Shown in pieces: positions 1-11,959 of a stretch of DNA of 64,000 nucleotides; position 1 is the stretch's first letter, and every line of letters starts with the position of its first letter. Source of the DNA: Stratiolaelaps scimitus (lineage: Eukaryota > Arthropoda > Arachnida > Mesostigmata > Laelapidae); the NCBI GenBank assembly GCA_019614645.1, contig JABWDB010000070.1:992001-1056000 (forward strand), in the 5' to 3' direction. Under the pieces are notes generated by a model. The model was not told the DNA's origin, searched no databases, and worked only from the letters and a program-made list of their open reading frames with translations. The position numbers were made by a program, and so were the translations under genes.

Positions 1-389
1 AAGCTGCAGTGATCAAAGGTAGAAAAAAATGGCACGTGGAGGAGAATATCCAGCTTTTACATTGTCCATCCGTGCTAGCTAGTAAAGGCTCTCTGTGGGC
101 GCAAAAATAAAAACGAGAAACATTGTGGTCGCGGAAACCTGCAATCTTTAGGATAAATCGTCAATATTCTTTATGTTGTGGCTTGTGCGCCAGATTTGTT
201 GCCTGCAAGGTTGCCGCCAAGTCTTTGATTGTCGCTAGATAAAGAGACCAGAAAAAGGGGTACGACTCTATGTTGAATCGCGGACCGCAAACTACTTGTG
301 GCGGACGTGCTCCTCCAGCTACCTAAAAAAGAGGGAAATACAATAATGGAGCAAGCGACGACAATTACTTTGACGATTGAGTCGAATTA
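1..389. other. No recognisable feature
   Basis: I see no gene, RNA or repeat here beyond ordinary mixed sequence. It is the immediate upstream flank of the candidate signal-peptide exon starting at 390; no TATA box or initiator stands out. Confidence 0.5.
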
Positions 390-646
390 ATGTTGTTCCG
401 AATAAATCTAAAGATAAATATAATTGTATCATTGTTAATCACTGCTTCAACTGCAACTATGAGTTGTGCAAAAAACGAAACGAGACTGGTACACCATCCT
501 CAAAAATCATTTCCAACTAACTCTGACGTGGAGAGGCTAGATCATTTCGTAGCAGCACACAACGGTTTGTCCATCGTGAATCTCAAAAGCACCAGCAACC
601 CTGATGGAACTCCTGGAGGATCCGCACCAATAGCTGAGGCCAATAG
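390..646 (+). CDS. Candidate first coding exon of a secreted protein
   Basis: An ATG opens an 85-codon frame whose first residues (MLFRINLKINIIVSLLITA) resemble a signal peptide: a short basic start, a hydrophobic stretch of about 12 residues, then small residues that would suit cleavage near residue 23-26. The frame runs into a fair splice donor, AATAG|GTGAAG, at 646/647, and would stop two bases later if unspliced. The mature part is polar, rich in Ser, Asn and Pro, with one Cys and an N-glycosylation sequon (NET). No family is recognised and no partner exon is visible nearby. It could be a chance ORF; the signal-like start together with the donor is the only support. Confidence 0.3.
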
Positions 647-651
647 GTGAA

Positions 652-1579
652 GGCTTCTCGACAAATGAGATTGAATGATTCACTGGGGTCCTCCCGAATA
701 AGCTATGCCTCATGATCCCGAATAAGGTTCCACGATAGGGTATGCGTTTGACCAGGCATGCGGGCCTATTCGTCGGTCAAGAACAAAAAAATCATTTCGT
801 GAAGTCGGCTTGTGCCGCCCGCGGCCACAAGAGGCGATTCGTCAACTTTCTTGCTGTGCGGGGGCGGGGCGAGGCGAGCTCTACAAGCGAGCATAAAAAA
901 GGCTGCCGACACCGAGGTGTATTAGAGCCAGCTACCAGTGAACATGTTTCAGTTGGCAGCTAAATATATTCTGCCGGGCGAGATGCTGATGCCAGTGCAG
1001 CTTCTGTGGATGGACGAAAACGAGCGCTGCTCTACTGAACACTGCCTCCTCTACTAGACGTGGCAGTCGCAGCAGCAGAACAGCGCCGCCGCCGCTGCCA
1101 CCACCTCAGAATGATGCCGTGGGGAGCGGACCTGTTCATCAAGACATGTCTGTTTCTTTATCATGTCTTTATAGCGCATGTGCCCCGTGTGGCCTTGATG
1201 GATAGGACGGTTGCCCCTTTAGAGGGTTTCGTTGTTCGAACTACATAATACAACACATGGTGTGTACATACATCAGAATACATCAGATATCACCTGCATG
1301 TAAACATGCATTGGGTAACTCGAGGGATGAAACCTCCTTATCAGACACCGACTGTAGTACCTAATCACTAGTAGGAGTGATTCGATTCCGTAGAGTGAAG
1401 CAAGAACGTTAATTATAGATTGTTGATTTTGTTAATGATACGTTCCATTCTATCGATGCACTCGTGACCTGATAGGGAGCCATGTGGCGTGATTGGCGTT
1501 GAGGCCGCGTCAAAGCCTACGTCAAAGTTTTGAAGCATGCAACTCACAAATGTATCCAATTCAACTAAAGCACATCTTC

Positions 1580-1621
<42 letters not shown>

Positions 1622-2048
1622 TTATCTACAATCCTGCTACTTATTACGTAGTCGTCACGATAACTGCATGTTTTTACTTGTCACAAATATGCATACTACA
1701 ATATAAACAATAATCTCGTCTTTGAATGAAAACTGAAGATTAACGATAGACATCCGGAAGGTTGAGAAAGGAATTTCAAGTTCGATAGAGCAATGGTAAC
1801 GAGACCGCCCGGCTCCCAGGAGTACCGAGCTGAAATGTGCGTGTTGGTAAAACAAAAGAATCATGGTACGATATGATTATTATTATTAGGTGCCGCGCCA
1901 CCTGCCACTGTTCAGCTCCAGTGTTCTTCGCCCTTGAGCGTCACCCGAACTCATGGAGCGATTACTCAGTGGGTGTTTTTGTATATTTGTAACAACTTTA
2001 CATTTATTAAATACTATTATTATAAGAAATTAGGATGAATCGACTCGA
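652..2048. other. Intergenic or intronic, no gene seen
   Basis: Short open frames here have no splice signals or recognisable motifs. A (TA)n tract sits at 1583-1620 and a short ATT-rich tract at about 1875-1890. Confidence 0.5.
1583..1620. repeat. (TA)n microsatellite
   Basis: Uninterrupted TA dinucleotide run of about 38 bases, one of many similar tracts in the window. Confidence 0.95.
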
Positions 2049-2050
2049 TA

Positions 2051-2610
2051 TTAGGTCGCCCAATAAGTTCCCGCCGTTGTCAAAACCTTCTCCCATATCC
2101 TTGTACCACAAAGAAGGCTTCCAAGCGCTACAAACCTGTTGTCAAATGCTGTCCGCTGCATATCCTTGCTTCATAGCGATCCTATAAATATGGAAATTTC
2201 TAGTTGAAAAAGTGTATCTTCGGCATTTGCTTTACAGCTCTCTTCACAAAGATGAGAACGCTGCTCAAACAGCTGGACACATATATGTTGTCTTCGAAGC
2301 AGATATGCTAGCAAGGTAGAACACCTCGAGAGTGGTTCGTGATCAATTTAATGATGGAAGTTTTGCTACACGCCACGGTCCGGTAGACCGTTCATATTCA
2401 ACAAAGACCGTTTTAGATCAGCCGTTCCGGAAAATGTTCACCAAATTCTGGAGAGTTCTGAATCAAACACTAAGCGGAGAGCCGGGAGAAACGCTAGCAA
2501 ATCGCGACGAGAGCTGCGTAACAGACTAATTTTGTGGGTTATTTTCCTTTTTGAACGATGTGTCACCAAATTTCCAAAAATATACGATGGAAACATATTA
2601 GGCGACCTAA
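2051..2610 (+). mobile_element. Internally deleted mariner element (irritans-like)
   Basis: The terminal inverted repeats are visible: the left end begins TTAGGTCGCCCAATAAG and the reverse complement of the right end begins TTAGGTCGCCTAATATG, matching at 19 of the first 22 positions. Both ends abut TA (2049-2050 and 2611-2612), the mariner target duplication. Inside, three-frame reading recovers the N-terminal DNA-binding part of a mariner transposase: HKDENAAQTAG, then RVVRDQFNDGSF, then, after a frameshift, PRSGRPFIFNKDRF. The DDD catalytic domain is absent. The copy is about 560 bp against roughly 1.3 kb for a full mariner, so more than half is deleted, and stops and frameshifts make it non-autonomous. 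It could only be mobilised in trans. Confidence 0.85.
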
Positions 2611-2611
2611 T

Positions 2612-3998
2612 AACTATAGGGTCGAATTTAGGCAGCCACTATTTTGCACATACGTACATTTGGAAGTACGGGCAGAACGAAGGTCCTCCTCCATCTGTCA
2701 CCCAAGAGATCAACTTTGTCGAGGCAGTATTCGAAGAGTAAGTATATGCAATAGGAATCAAGACCGGTATTGTTGTTGTGGTTGTTGTTGTTGTCGTTGT
2801 CATAATCGTGATTTTTTCTATCTTCACATGTAGAACGGGTACCTTCCCCCTCAAGCGAAGATAGTGGAGCTGTGACCGCCTGGCGTAGACTAGCAACGAT
2901 GAGGACTAGGTCACGAAGCAAAGTACTGTTTTCATTAGTTATTGGGACAAAGTCAACAACGACGCAACTTCATTGTCTCAGCCGTCAGTTTCGGCTGCCT
3001 ATCCGAAGCCCACGTACATAGCGTGTCCCACACTTCCAAGTCTCGCCTCCGCCGATGGCGGGCCAAGGAAAACATTAAGCAAAACAAAACAGTACGAAGA
3101 CCGGCCGACCGATCAAGCAACCGACCACCTTGCTTACAGACAACCATCTCACAGCGGGGATGCCCATATATATATATATATATATATAACCGTGCCATCT
3201 GCACTAGCCGTCATGTCTTCGCCTCCTCGTCTACGTAATTGAATTATCATCGTACAGAACAGGCAGGGTGAGCACAGCATTGCATCGCTCGTAGTGTCGT
3301 ACTATCAACGGCATACATAGATATTGCTGATAGTTACCTCCTCACAGGACATGCTTCCTCATTCCTTTCTTGCGCCTCAACCGAATCGGGAGGCGGTACT
3401 GAGATGGGGGCGGGCTGCCTGTGGAGAAACATCAGCAGAAAAGCCAAAGGTAAACATCAACGACACGAACATCTGGGATCGCGTCATCGTAGGCATCATG
3501 CCTTCTTGGTAGAAGTACATAGCAAACAAGTAGACCCTACTAACGTTTGTAGGGTAGATTAAAATAACTCGACGAGCTGCATCGAGTAGTGGTGGGGAAA
3601 ACCGTCGGCTTAGGTTAGGTTTCGATAAAACTGTCCACTAATTAGTAGATTAATCATAGGTCCCATCGTAAATTGAAATTGCTCGATTGAAATGAATGAT
3701 CTTAGAGCAACAGGAACTCAGTAGTCCGTCCGATATCTTAGCAATGAAAATGGCCTAGATAGGCAGTTAGTATTTGGGTCAAGTTTAGCGCAGGCGTGTT
3801 CACGGTTTGAGCTGATTCGCTCTGGAAATCGCCACGTTTCACTCACTTGGGGACTAGCACTGTTTCAAGCTCTGTACAATGATGTGCAATGGTGCACGCG
3901 GCACGAGGCCATAATACGTTTGCAGCAACGACTGCTTTTAGCCGCGTCGGTGATCAAATCGATTTACTCAAGAACCAATTCATTCAAGATAGTTATTT
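2612..3998. other. Non-coding, simple repeats only
   Basis: An imperfect GTT-rich tract lies at about 2769-2801 and a (TA)n tract at 3166-3188. Short ORFs here are rich in Tyr-Ile dipeptides from the TA run, which marks them as non-coding. No gene recognised. Confidence 0.5.
3166..3188. repeat. (TA)n microsatellite
   Basis: Pure AT/TA run of about 23 bases. Confidence 0.95.
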
Positions 3999-4160
3999 TT
4001 GTTGTTTTTTCGGGCTGACTCTCAGCCAACATTGAACTCAGTCCACGATATTGCTTTTGTACTGCTTCGTATGAAGGATCCCTAAATGCCAACGTGCAAC
4101 GGTGGTGGCTCGAACCGGTGCACCTTCATGTCTCCCCTGATTGCAAGGCGCACAGTAACT
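3999..4160 (-). repeat. SINE-A copy, minus strand
   Basis: Reverse-complemented, this stretch aligns with the SINE at 13754-13952. It shares the tRNA-like block GGTTCGAGCC (box B) followed by CACCGTTGCAC, then a body containing GCATTTAGGGATCC, ATCGTGGAC, ATGTTGGCTGAGAGTCAGCCC and an A-rich end. The tRNA-like head is incomplete at its 5' side, since the box A region is not clearly preserved. No convincing target duplication was found. Confidence 0.7.
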
Positions 4161-5956
4161 TTCCATGCTGTAGCTAGTAGAGTCACCAATAGCTAAGATT
4201 CAGGTAGCCAATTCGTTGTCCCTCTGAAGTTTCCCTCTTCGTCTCGCGTTTTGTCCTCACCCTGTCTCCATCAAATGGTCTCCCATCTCGGGGTTGCCGC
4301 AAACCGCACGGCAACGCCTTCTATTCCAGTCGTTTGCAAATTGCTGTTGATGTCAGTGGAAGACAGGCCCACTCCTCGGCCATTATTATCCGGAAGAGGC
4401 CCTCATCACGGCCTGCGCGAGTCGCGGCGAGAGAGGCGTTGCAGGGGCCGGGAGGGACAGGCGAAGGAAACAGCGCCACGGGGAGCGAGCCACAGGCACG
4501 TTAACATAAGCGGCGGCAGAGGCGACATCGCGTAGCGACAACCAGACCGGACCATTCGTCGGAATTGTCCCACCATCTGCGCTAACGCCCGAAACCACCC
4601 GCGACACAATCTCTACAGCGTCCGCTCACCCGCCCGCTCGCCGCCTCCAATCCGAACGCGCTCGTTATCACGCTAGGCTGCTGCGACGACGACAGATCTG
4701 AAGGCGTCTCCAAACGACCCGCCCAGACCCCCCCCCCCCGGCAGCGTCGCGTATTAGCGGCGCATGATACCATCTGATTTTGGCTAATGCCTCAGTTGGC
4801 TCTGCTCTCACTGTTCGACCGTACGAGCCGACGACTGTCTAAAAACGAACTGCCTCGCGAGGTGCAAAAGCGCCAGCAAACCAACCGGATGAGTGAAACC
4901 AAGCTGGAAAAAGCTGGTGCTTGAGATAGATGTACAGTGATGACGATGAAATTCATGGAAATGAACCGTGAGTGATGCAAGCTTTCCGCTGCATTCATCC
5001 ATAGGAAGGTCGTCGTAAGCGTACGTACAGAGCGGGAGACTAAACAACGTTCAACAGTTTTGAATATACCGTTATTGGCGTCGGTGGCCACGCGGTTTGA
5101 CGCGCAGGCTATTCACCACTAATTGCCGAGGACCTGTCAGATAGGGGAACAGCTGAGGGTCAGCTCGAAAAAACAGTTAATTGCCCAGGACCAATTGAAT
5201 AGAATCGAGCCTGAAGGCGATCGTCCGCCGGCAAAGCCTATGCTCCGTTGCTTCAAGTGATATTGACTACGAAGGACACTATTGGCAAATCGTAAGAAGC
5301 GTCGTGGCGTCAGGATATCAAATACCACACGAAAAAAAACAAAGAAGAAAATGTCCCGGGAAAATCGCCTTCGAGGACGGCAGACTTTGCTTTAAAATCC
5401 ACCACCAACACTAGTTTCAGTTTAAACGTCAACGTTTAAAGCCGTTGTTGTGATTTTTCTCGTTCGTTTGTCGTTAGTATGTTCGCACGTTGCTATGTAT
5501 TATATATAGATATTATTTTGCAGTAAGAGCAGGATAAATACATGGAATAATGACCTACCTTCGAAACGGTCAAACTCTTATTAGTTTCCCATAGAGTTGC
5601 GTCACTTTACGAAGTGTACATATGTGCTGTATGTGCTGCTCTGCCGGGCCAACGCGGCAGATCCTATCCAATCCCATAAGATCAACCGGATTCCTGCATC
5701 ATGGCCTTTACCAAAGGACCGTTCAGAGAATGACATGTGTCCCTTGTGATTTCAGCCAAGTTCCACTCAGTTTTTTGTGCCTATAATTGCCACCAGAAGT
5801 GGATAGCCTTTTCGAAACATAGTGGATGCCATGTTACGCTGAAGTGCATTATAAAAAAAAGTGCCTCGTTTCTGTCCGCATTTGCCGCGCTTGCAAATGA
5901 CACATTTTCTGCTGGTTGATGCCTCTCTCTCTCTCTCTGTGTCTCTCTCTCTTCAG
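4161..5956. other. Non-coding, with GC-rich patch and poly-C run
   Basis: From about 4380 to 4760 the sequence is markedly GC-rich and CpG-rich and carries a run of 12 C (4728-4739). The overlapping open frames on both strands are a by-product of that composition. A (CT)n-rich tract at about 5924-5952 forms the polypyrimidine tract of the next candidate exon. No other gene is recognised. Confidence 0.45.
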
Positions 5957-6251
5957 TTTCTTCCCGTTCGTGCTCTACGATGAGCAAGAACCTCGAGTGT
6001 TTAATTAGTTGGCTCCGAACGCACTCAACCCTTTCGCTTATTCTCAACACAATAATAACAACAGGCCGGAGCCAGCAAGCGCTTATGTTTCTTATAAGGA
6101 CGACTACCACGGTTACGGCGACGTCGTCACTCCAGCTCACAACGAGCTCGGCTCGTTATCACGTCCAGCAAAATACGCGATGTGGATGCTGCCAAGGAAA
6201 AAGAAAAGATGCACGCTCCACTCACATTCATGGGCATTGACTCGATTGTCG
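5957..6251 (+). CDS. Candidate exon with one in-frame TAG
   Basis: A strong acceptor (long CT-rich tract then CTTCAG at 5956) and a consensus donor (TCG|GTGAGT at 6251/6252) bound a 295-base stretch. Read with one leading base, the frame starts FFPFVLYDEQEPRVFN, meets TAG at 6006-6008, then stays open for 81 codons to the donor, including YKDDYHGYGDVVTPAHNELG. Codon choice is C/G-ending on both sides of the stop. Options are: a terminal exon ending at the TAG with fortuitous openness after it; a pseudo-exon with a nonsense change; stop-codon readthrough; or use of a later acceptor (AACAACAG at about 6063) that skips the TAG. No family recognised. Confidence 0.35.
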
Positions 6252-6992
6252 GTGAGTGAATCGGTGCGGTTGTGCATTTGCAGGTTTGTCAATCAGTCGT
6301 CATAATTGTTATTATTAATAATGTTTATTGGTTAAAGAGTACTTAGATGTATAAATGTCCATGCTGCAAATAGATAGCAATCTATTTGTCTAACATAAAT
6401 ATACAGATTTAATTTGTCTAGCCATAATTGTATGCTAAACTCGCTCGGACGATATCACTAATATTGCTTACTCTAAAGTTTTTCCAAAAATTCCTAACGA
6501 AGATTTATAAAATATAAATTACAATGATAACACACATTTTTGTGCTTATGAAATTAGAATTGCTTCCCGCGCCTCCCACTATCGCACTTACTCTACAGGT
6601 TACTCACTAGTTTACTAGATGAACCCTACATATCAATATATTACAGTTATTAGGATCACAAGGGTAATTACCAGGGTAACTATAACGACCTGATAATTAA
6701 CGATTTCTCGCCTGATCCCCGTTTTGAATGAGAGTTTTTTTTTAGAGTGCAGGTTTACACTGAATAGAGAAGGAGAATTTACCTCTATCTTTTATATACA
6801 CTCAACTGTGTCTCAAGTGAAAGGTAAGATTGCTTCCTGGGAACAGGATTTCCAGTCTCCTTGAAGTTCGCCTGATGAAAGCGCCGGAACGAGTTACGGG
6901 CAAGTCATTACTTGAAATGGAGCTAATGTGGAATTGCGTCGACTAGAATTAGCGAGTAGAATCGAATCCAATTGCCAATTATAGTTAGGGAA
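6252..6992. other. AT-rich non-coding stretch
   Basis: Mostly AT-rich with no usable open frame. It would be intronic if the preceding exon is real. No other feature seen. Confidence 0.5.
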
Positions 6993-7125
6993 AGATAAAG
7001 GTTTATCGGTATATTAAAGGAACTGCAATTTTTACGTTCTCGTATATGCCCTGACCAGGTCGCGGGACTAGAGCCTGCAGCCTTTGACTTTTTACCGCCA
7101 GAGACTGATAGTTGGACCGTCGTGG
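6993..7125 (-). repeat. SINE-B copy, minus strand
   Basis: Reverse-complemented, it carries a tRNA-like box B variant (GGCTCTAGTCCC), then a body with CATATACGAGAACGTA and AATTGCAGTTCCTTTAAT, ending near ATAAACCTTTATC. The same body and order occur at about 11960-12118, and partial copies lie at 11815-11878 and 12265-12301. This is the structure of a tRNA-derived SINE with a short 3' tail. No clear target duplication was found. Confidence 0.6.
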
Positions 7126-7595
7126 ATACTAGAACATTGGCGAGTGCACTTTATTCTATAGCGCCAAATCATTGTTATTTTTCACGACGTTGATTTGCAA
7201 AGCATGCTCATTCAAATAGCCTTGATTTCATCTCAATCTTTTGTTCACACGTTCGCGACCCCTACTACGCCACCAAATGAATACGCCAGCAATCATTTGC
7301 CGGCGGTGTCATTAATTTAATGGCTTCCAATGTTGATATATTATACATGACGCAAATCCCGTAAATAAATCGGTAGCTGTCCAGTCAGGCAGAACGCGTA
7401 CAGCTCTATCTCTTTTATCCATCGAACGGGCTAGAACGGATACATGCCACGGCTTCCTGTACACGTAAAGGCATTCTATCTATGCCCTGACCACACGCTC
7501 GTAGCGTTTCCTTCTCTTGACCGTTGTGGGTTTCTCTGTGCGGTTTGAGTTCTCGCCTCTCTGCCTTCCGCGCTCAGTCTGTCTCTCGACAGCAC
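7126..7595. other. No recognisable feature
   Basis: Mixed sequence with no splice-supported open frame and no repeat I can name. Confidence 0.45.
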
Positions 7596-7851
7596 TCAAT
7601 GCCACAAATGGAAGTAGTTTCTCGGACCACTAAACGCAACAAGTTCAACCGAGATTGGTTCCCCTCCGGGTGGCTTGGCCAACCTATCGGCTACATCTTC
7701 TTTGCCAATGGTTTTCTTGCTTCTTTTGTCGATTTGCTCTTCCCAATTGATTTCGGCGGACACCCGCAGAACATCGTCATCATCAGAGGAAGCATTTATA
7801 GACAAAGAGAGTGATCGGCCTTGAGTCGACGTTGACCCTTTGTACCACTTT
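7596..7851 (-). CDS. Candidate coding exon, unrecognised
   Basis: After an in-frame TGA the minus strand stays open for 84 codons and then stops. The peptide looks coding: it starts GKWYKGSTSTQGRS, has an acidic patch (SSDDDDVLRV), then INWEEQIDKRSKKTIGKEDV and a C-terminus FSGPRNYFHLWH. The charged, helix-prone composition is unlike the low-complexity shadows elsewhere. There is no good Met start, so it would be a terminal exon entered by splicing; the nearest AG (CCGCTGAG) has a poor pyrimidine tract. No family is recognised, and chance remains quite possible. Confidence 0.25.
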
Positions 7852-9742
7852 CCTCAGCGGACACATTCGTCGTGATGGAGAGATCATGGACCTCGAACAG
7901 CAGAGTCATGGCCGTGTACTTTGGGGGCCGACACTGGCGACATCTGTTTTGTAGGAGGACCATGTAGCAATGGAAATGTGCCTAAACAGATTGGGTACCT
8001 GGCATGACTAATCGTAGGAGCGAAACATCGTATTAACCCAAAAATAATGTACCTCCGATCTGATATATATATATATATATATATGTATATTCTATATACA
8101 CATATTCACCGGATTAGGATAGGGTTTCCCGGCAAATTATAGTATAGGAGCAAAATGTTCTAATGTCGACCACCTCTGGTCTTTGCAAAACCACTATTGA
8201 GACATACATTATGAGTTCTGTCAAGAAGTCGCTCTAACTTTCATGTATAGACTAAGCGAGAAATATGTCTTTCACTAAGAAATGTTCAATAGCATCTAGA
8301 TAGTGATCTCAAACTGATATTTCACGCAATGTTAATTGCAGTCTATGGGAAAGTAAACACGGTCTTTCCAAAAACAACTACTCAACCTATTTTCAGAAAT
8401 CCAAGTGAGGGCCAACCTATCTCTCTCTCTCTCTCTCGTTCAATTTTTCTTCCGCGCTGGGCGGCATTGAACTCTCTCTCTATTATTGGTTTCACTTTCG
8501 TTGCGTCCGTCAGCGGCAGTTGGCGGCAATGAGTAAATGCATTGTTGGCACTCACCGCCCGTTCGAACAATTACCAGCAGCGACACGAACGATCATCTCA
8601 CAGTGGGTAAACACGATACGCTGGGCGTCTAGCGTCTGGAGAGTCAAATGTTCCATAACCAGTAAACATATATAGTATCTGTAAGACAAGAACAAGTTGA
8701 GAATAACACCGGCAAAACTGGCTCTACTCGACGTGCCCGAAGTAACGCACACGATTATTGCATAATAAAAACGTTCACGACTAAATCGACGACGACGACG
8801 ACGCCATCGATCGTGTCCAGATGTTCATCGTTTCGCTGAATAATATCCGAATCCGAATGGATGCGTCACGTAGATAACGAGGTGAACGGGGAATGGGATC
8901 GATATCACCAGAAAATCGGTTCATATTATCATTACCCCTTTGTGCAGGCCGAATCTAGTGAAAGACTCTACAGTTGAGGTGTATGTTGAAATGTATCACA
9001 TGTCGTCAACAACGTGGCGTTCGATAATGCATCAAAATGATGTCGTGTCTAACACGTTTATTCAGTCGTCTGTCCTATTGCCCCATGCTCGGCAAACTCC
9101 ATAAGCATTATATGGCCATTTCAGCAGACATCCGCTAAGCGCGAGCCCCCGCCTCGATTACTCATGCCTGAATTCGAACTCCATCTCCTTTGAAAGCGTC
9201 CACGGCAGAAGTAAAATACACTTGGCGTACCCCACATCTGCTGCCATGCAACATTGGTCGTATTTCCTTTTGCTGTTTCGACCCCTCCAACAATTTCTCC
9301 TTCTGTGTGTCTCTCTCTGTCTCACCATCACCTTACTGCTACTGCGCGGCTTCCCATTTCTTCTAACCTCTCAACTCCATCCCGAGTGCGCGACAGCATC
9401 AAATTTTCCGAAGTTGGATCAGAACCGACGCCGAATCGGTACCGTACGGCAGCCATGCGCTGCACCGCTGAGCAACCACCATCAAAGACGCGGCTTTTCG
9501 ATCACGTATCCTCCTGGCCGGCGGCGTTCCGTTCGGAAGTAGTTCGTCTACCGTAGAGACACGTAGTCAGCCATCGAGTCCAAGCTCAAACCGGCAGCAT
9601 CCTGATCGTTGGCTCCTTTCGAGGGTAGTACGACCACCTATCCAGCTACACGAAGGCCAGCATGGCCCTAATACTGCGGCATCGTGCCGGCCCGAGACTC
9701 GGCCTCACGTTCGGCCTGTGACTCTTGAAACGCCATCCAATT

Positions 9743-9744
<2 letters not shown>

Positions 9745-9783
<39 letters not shown>
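9745..9783. repeat. (CT)n microsatellite
   Basis: Uninterrupted CT run of about 39 bases. Confidence 0.95.
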
Positions 9784-9787
<4 letters not shown>

Positions 9788-10862
9788 GGCGTCTTCTGGC
9801 CGCCATGTGGCTGCTGAAACCAGCCAGACTGAAACCTAAGCCAGCAAATTGTCGAATGGTTAGAGCGCAAGGCACCGGCGGCTAAGATAACTTCTTATGA
9901 CACGTACGCAGCTGAACTCATTCGGATGTGGGAGCAGTGATAGGATGCCAGTGTTGAAGAAGGATACACCATGCTGGACAGGTTTATGAGGCATTGGATG
10001 ACGCAGATCGCTTTGTGTCGGTGACAGGTTGGCCGTGTAGATGGAACGGTACCAAAGTACAATATTTCCATGACTATAATATAAATACGCACTTTAGAGC
10101 AATACGCTACGAGTCGACAATCGTCTTCCAGAGCCGATTCAACAACTGATTCTTTAACTATCACCCGCCTACATCTCAGAGATGACTGTCTGTTTCAAGG
10201 TTCGGCGGCTGGCACTAAACACTGTATTGACTGGGCGACCGGCCAGGTCTGAAAAATCATGCAGAAGGTCTCTACTCTAGGGCCTACTTTCATCAACAAG
10301 GTTATATCATGCAAGGCTATCCGAGTCGTATATAACAACAGAAACGTACATTTAACACTTCTCTATGTGTGTGTGTATGATCAGTATATGTATTTCTAAA
10401 ATTGCAGTAAGGAGGAAAAATGCTTTGTAGTCTTAACCTGCACCCGTAGTATCGACTCTCTCGACCTATCCCAGCCCTGCTATAGCATATAGGTGAGTAA
10501 CAATGTTATTATTCATTGCGTTATCCACCCATCAGACGCGACTCGCTCACAGAGGAGCTACCAAGCTGGCCTATAGTTTCATGACTCTATTTCTATCCAG
10601 GTGTAACGATATTTATTCAAGTTTTTCTTTTCCTAAAAACCTTTGCAGGGTTCTCTTTCTAGTTTCACATTTGCTCATAGCGGAAATCGCGATCTTTGAT
10701 GCTGCCACGAATAGTGAAGGTGGGCCCTATCATGATCTATAACAATCTAGGTAGTTGATTGATAGCGTCCACATCGTAAAAAACGACACGTTCGTTGTAC
10801 GATATTAACGCTAAGATAGGTCACATATAAGGTATCGAGAAATTGACGTCTTTGAAAACAGC

Positions 10863-10895
<33 letters not shown>

Positions 10896-10899
10896 TATA
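10863..10899. repeat. (TA)n microsatellite with one interruption
   Basis: TA run of about 37 bases interrupted once by TATG. Confidence 0.95.
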
Positions 10900-11814
10900 C
10901 AGAGAGCGTCTTCCGACGATAACACCGGTCTCGTAACCCCTTTCATTTCTTATTTAAAATGTATATGAGTAAATGATGATGAGGACAATAATACTAACAA
11001 TATTAAGGTGGGGTAATGATCGGCTTAGCTGAATAGATATCCAGCACCTTAGGGTAAGTGCCGCAATAATCGATGTGCACAGTATGCAATAGTAAGGGAC
11101 ACTCCTCAGTGATACTGTGATCAATACAGAAAAAGGAGCAATTATCAGATGCAAGTTGTAAGCACAGTGGCTATCGACTTGTTGCCCCGTTTCGTCGGGG
11201 CCCTCTGATCAATGCCACTGCCTGAAAGTAGGCTCAAGAGGTCCTATGATGAAGAGAGCCAAGAGAGTTCGAAGGGCTTACATTAGTTAGCCCTCTTAGC
11301 TGCTGGGAGTCGCTTGGCAAACAAGGCAGTGAGTGTCAAACTGTCCGAAGCCGAGCCTCTACTAGGCAACTGCCGCAGCTCACTGCACCGTCCACTAAGG
11401 ACATACATGCACACAGAGACATACAGCTAAGAAACGGAGGTTCTGCCCTAAGCGTTTAAGAACAAATCCCCTCTGCCTTCGTTTGGGATTACCAGGGGTG
11501 AGTTTAATTTAATTACAGACGAGGGAGTTAACGTCGTCTTGCAGTAAGAAGGGCAAACTTTACTCATTAAGTGCAACAGGTCCCTATTCCTGGCAGCATG
11601 GCCGGAGAACACACCGAGTAGCAGGGCCAGCGGAGCTTTACGCGGCGTTTTCTTAAAATTGGTCTTCGCAACTCTTCTCCTCGTCGGCCTAAGTGAGAGA
11701 TGAAGTCCGGGCTTAAAATGCGTACTGTTGAATTACTTCAATTATAGCATTAATTTATCTCTTGGGCTACAATTAATGAATATGATAATTATTGGCAAGC
11801 TGTAGTATAGAATG

Positions 11815-11878
11815 GTAAATGGTAAATGGTAAATCTTTATTGGTCTATTTAAGGAGCTGCAATTTTTCAATGCTTAAG
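11815..11878 (-). repeat. SINE-B 3' fragment with heptamer tail
   Basis: On the plus strand it starts with three copies of TGGTAAA, then TCTTTATTGGTCTATTTAAGG and AGCTGCAATTTTTCAATG. Reverse-complemented, this is the 3' half of the SINE-B body followed by a (TTTACCA)3 tail. The tail-repeat end is what a target-primed SINE or LINE copy would show. Confidence 0.6.
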
Positions 11879-11959
11879 CTCAATTATATATTGTTGACTG
11901 TATAACAGAAGCAAAGCGTCAATTGCATTAGCGGTGGTGCAATCGAACGGAACGATGGA

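Larger units (their letters stand above)
7852..11814. other. Non-coding with several microsatellites
   Basis: Simple repeats are (TA)n at 8063-8084, (CT)n at about 8419-8438, a 39-base (CT)n at 9745-9783, GT-rich at about 10365-10378 and (TA)n at 10863-10899. A CG repeat (GAC)n lies at about 8788-8802. From about 11160 to 11720 there is moderately GC-rich sequence with a small perfect hairpin, GCCCCG-loop-CGGGGC (11185-11202), whose role I cannot tell. No gene recognised. Confidence 0.45.

Noticed and set aside
3609..3622. TTAGG telomere-like motif
   Set aside because: Only about two units in passing; no array.
11180..11245. Hammerhead-ribozyme-like string (GTC, CTGATCA, GAAA)
   Set aside because: The core needs CTGANGA; here the G is replaced by C, and the required stems do not form convincingly.
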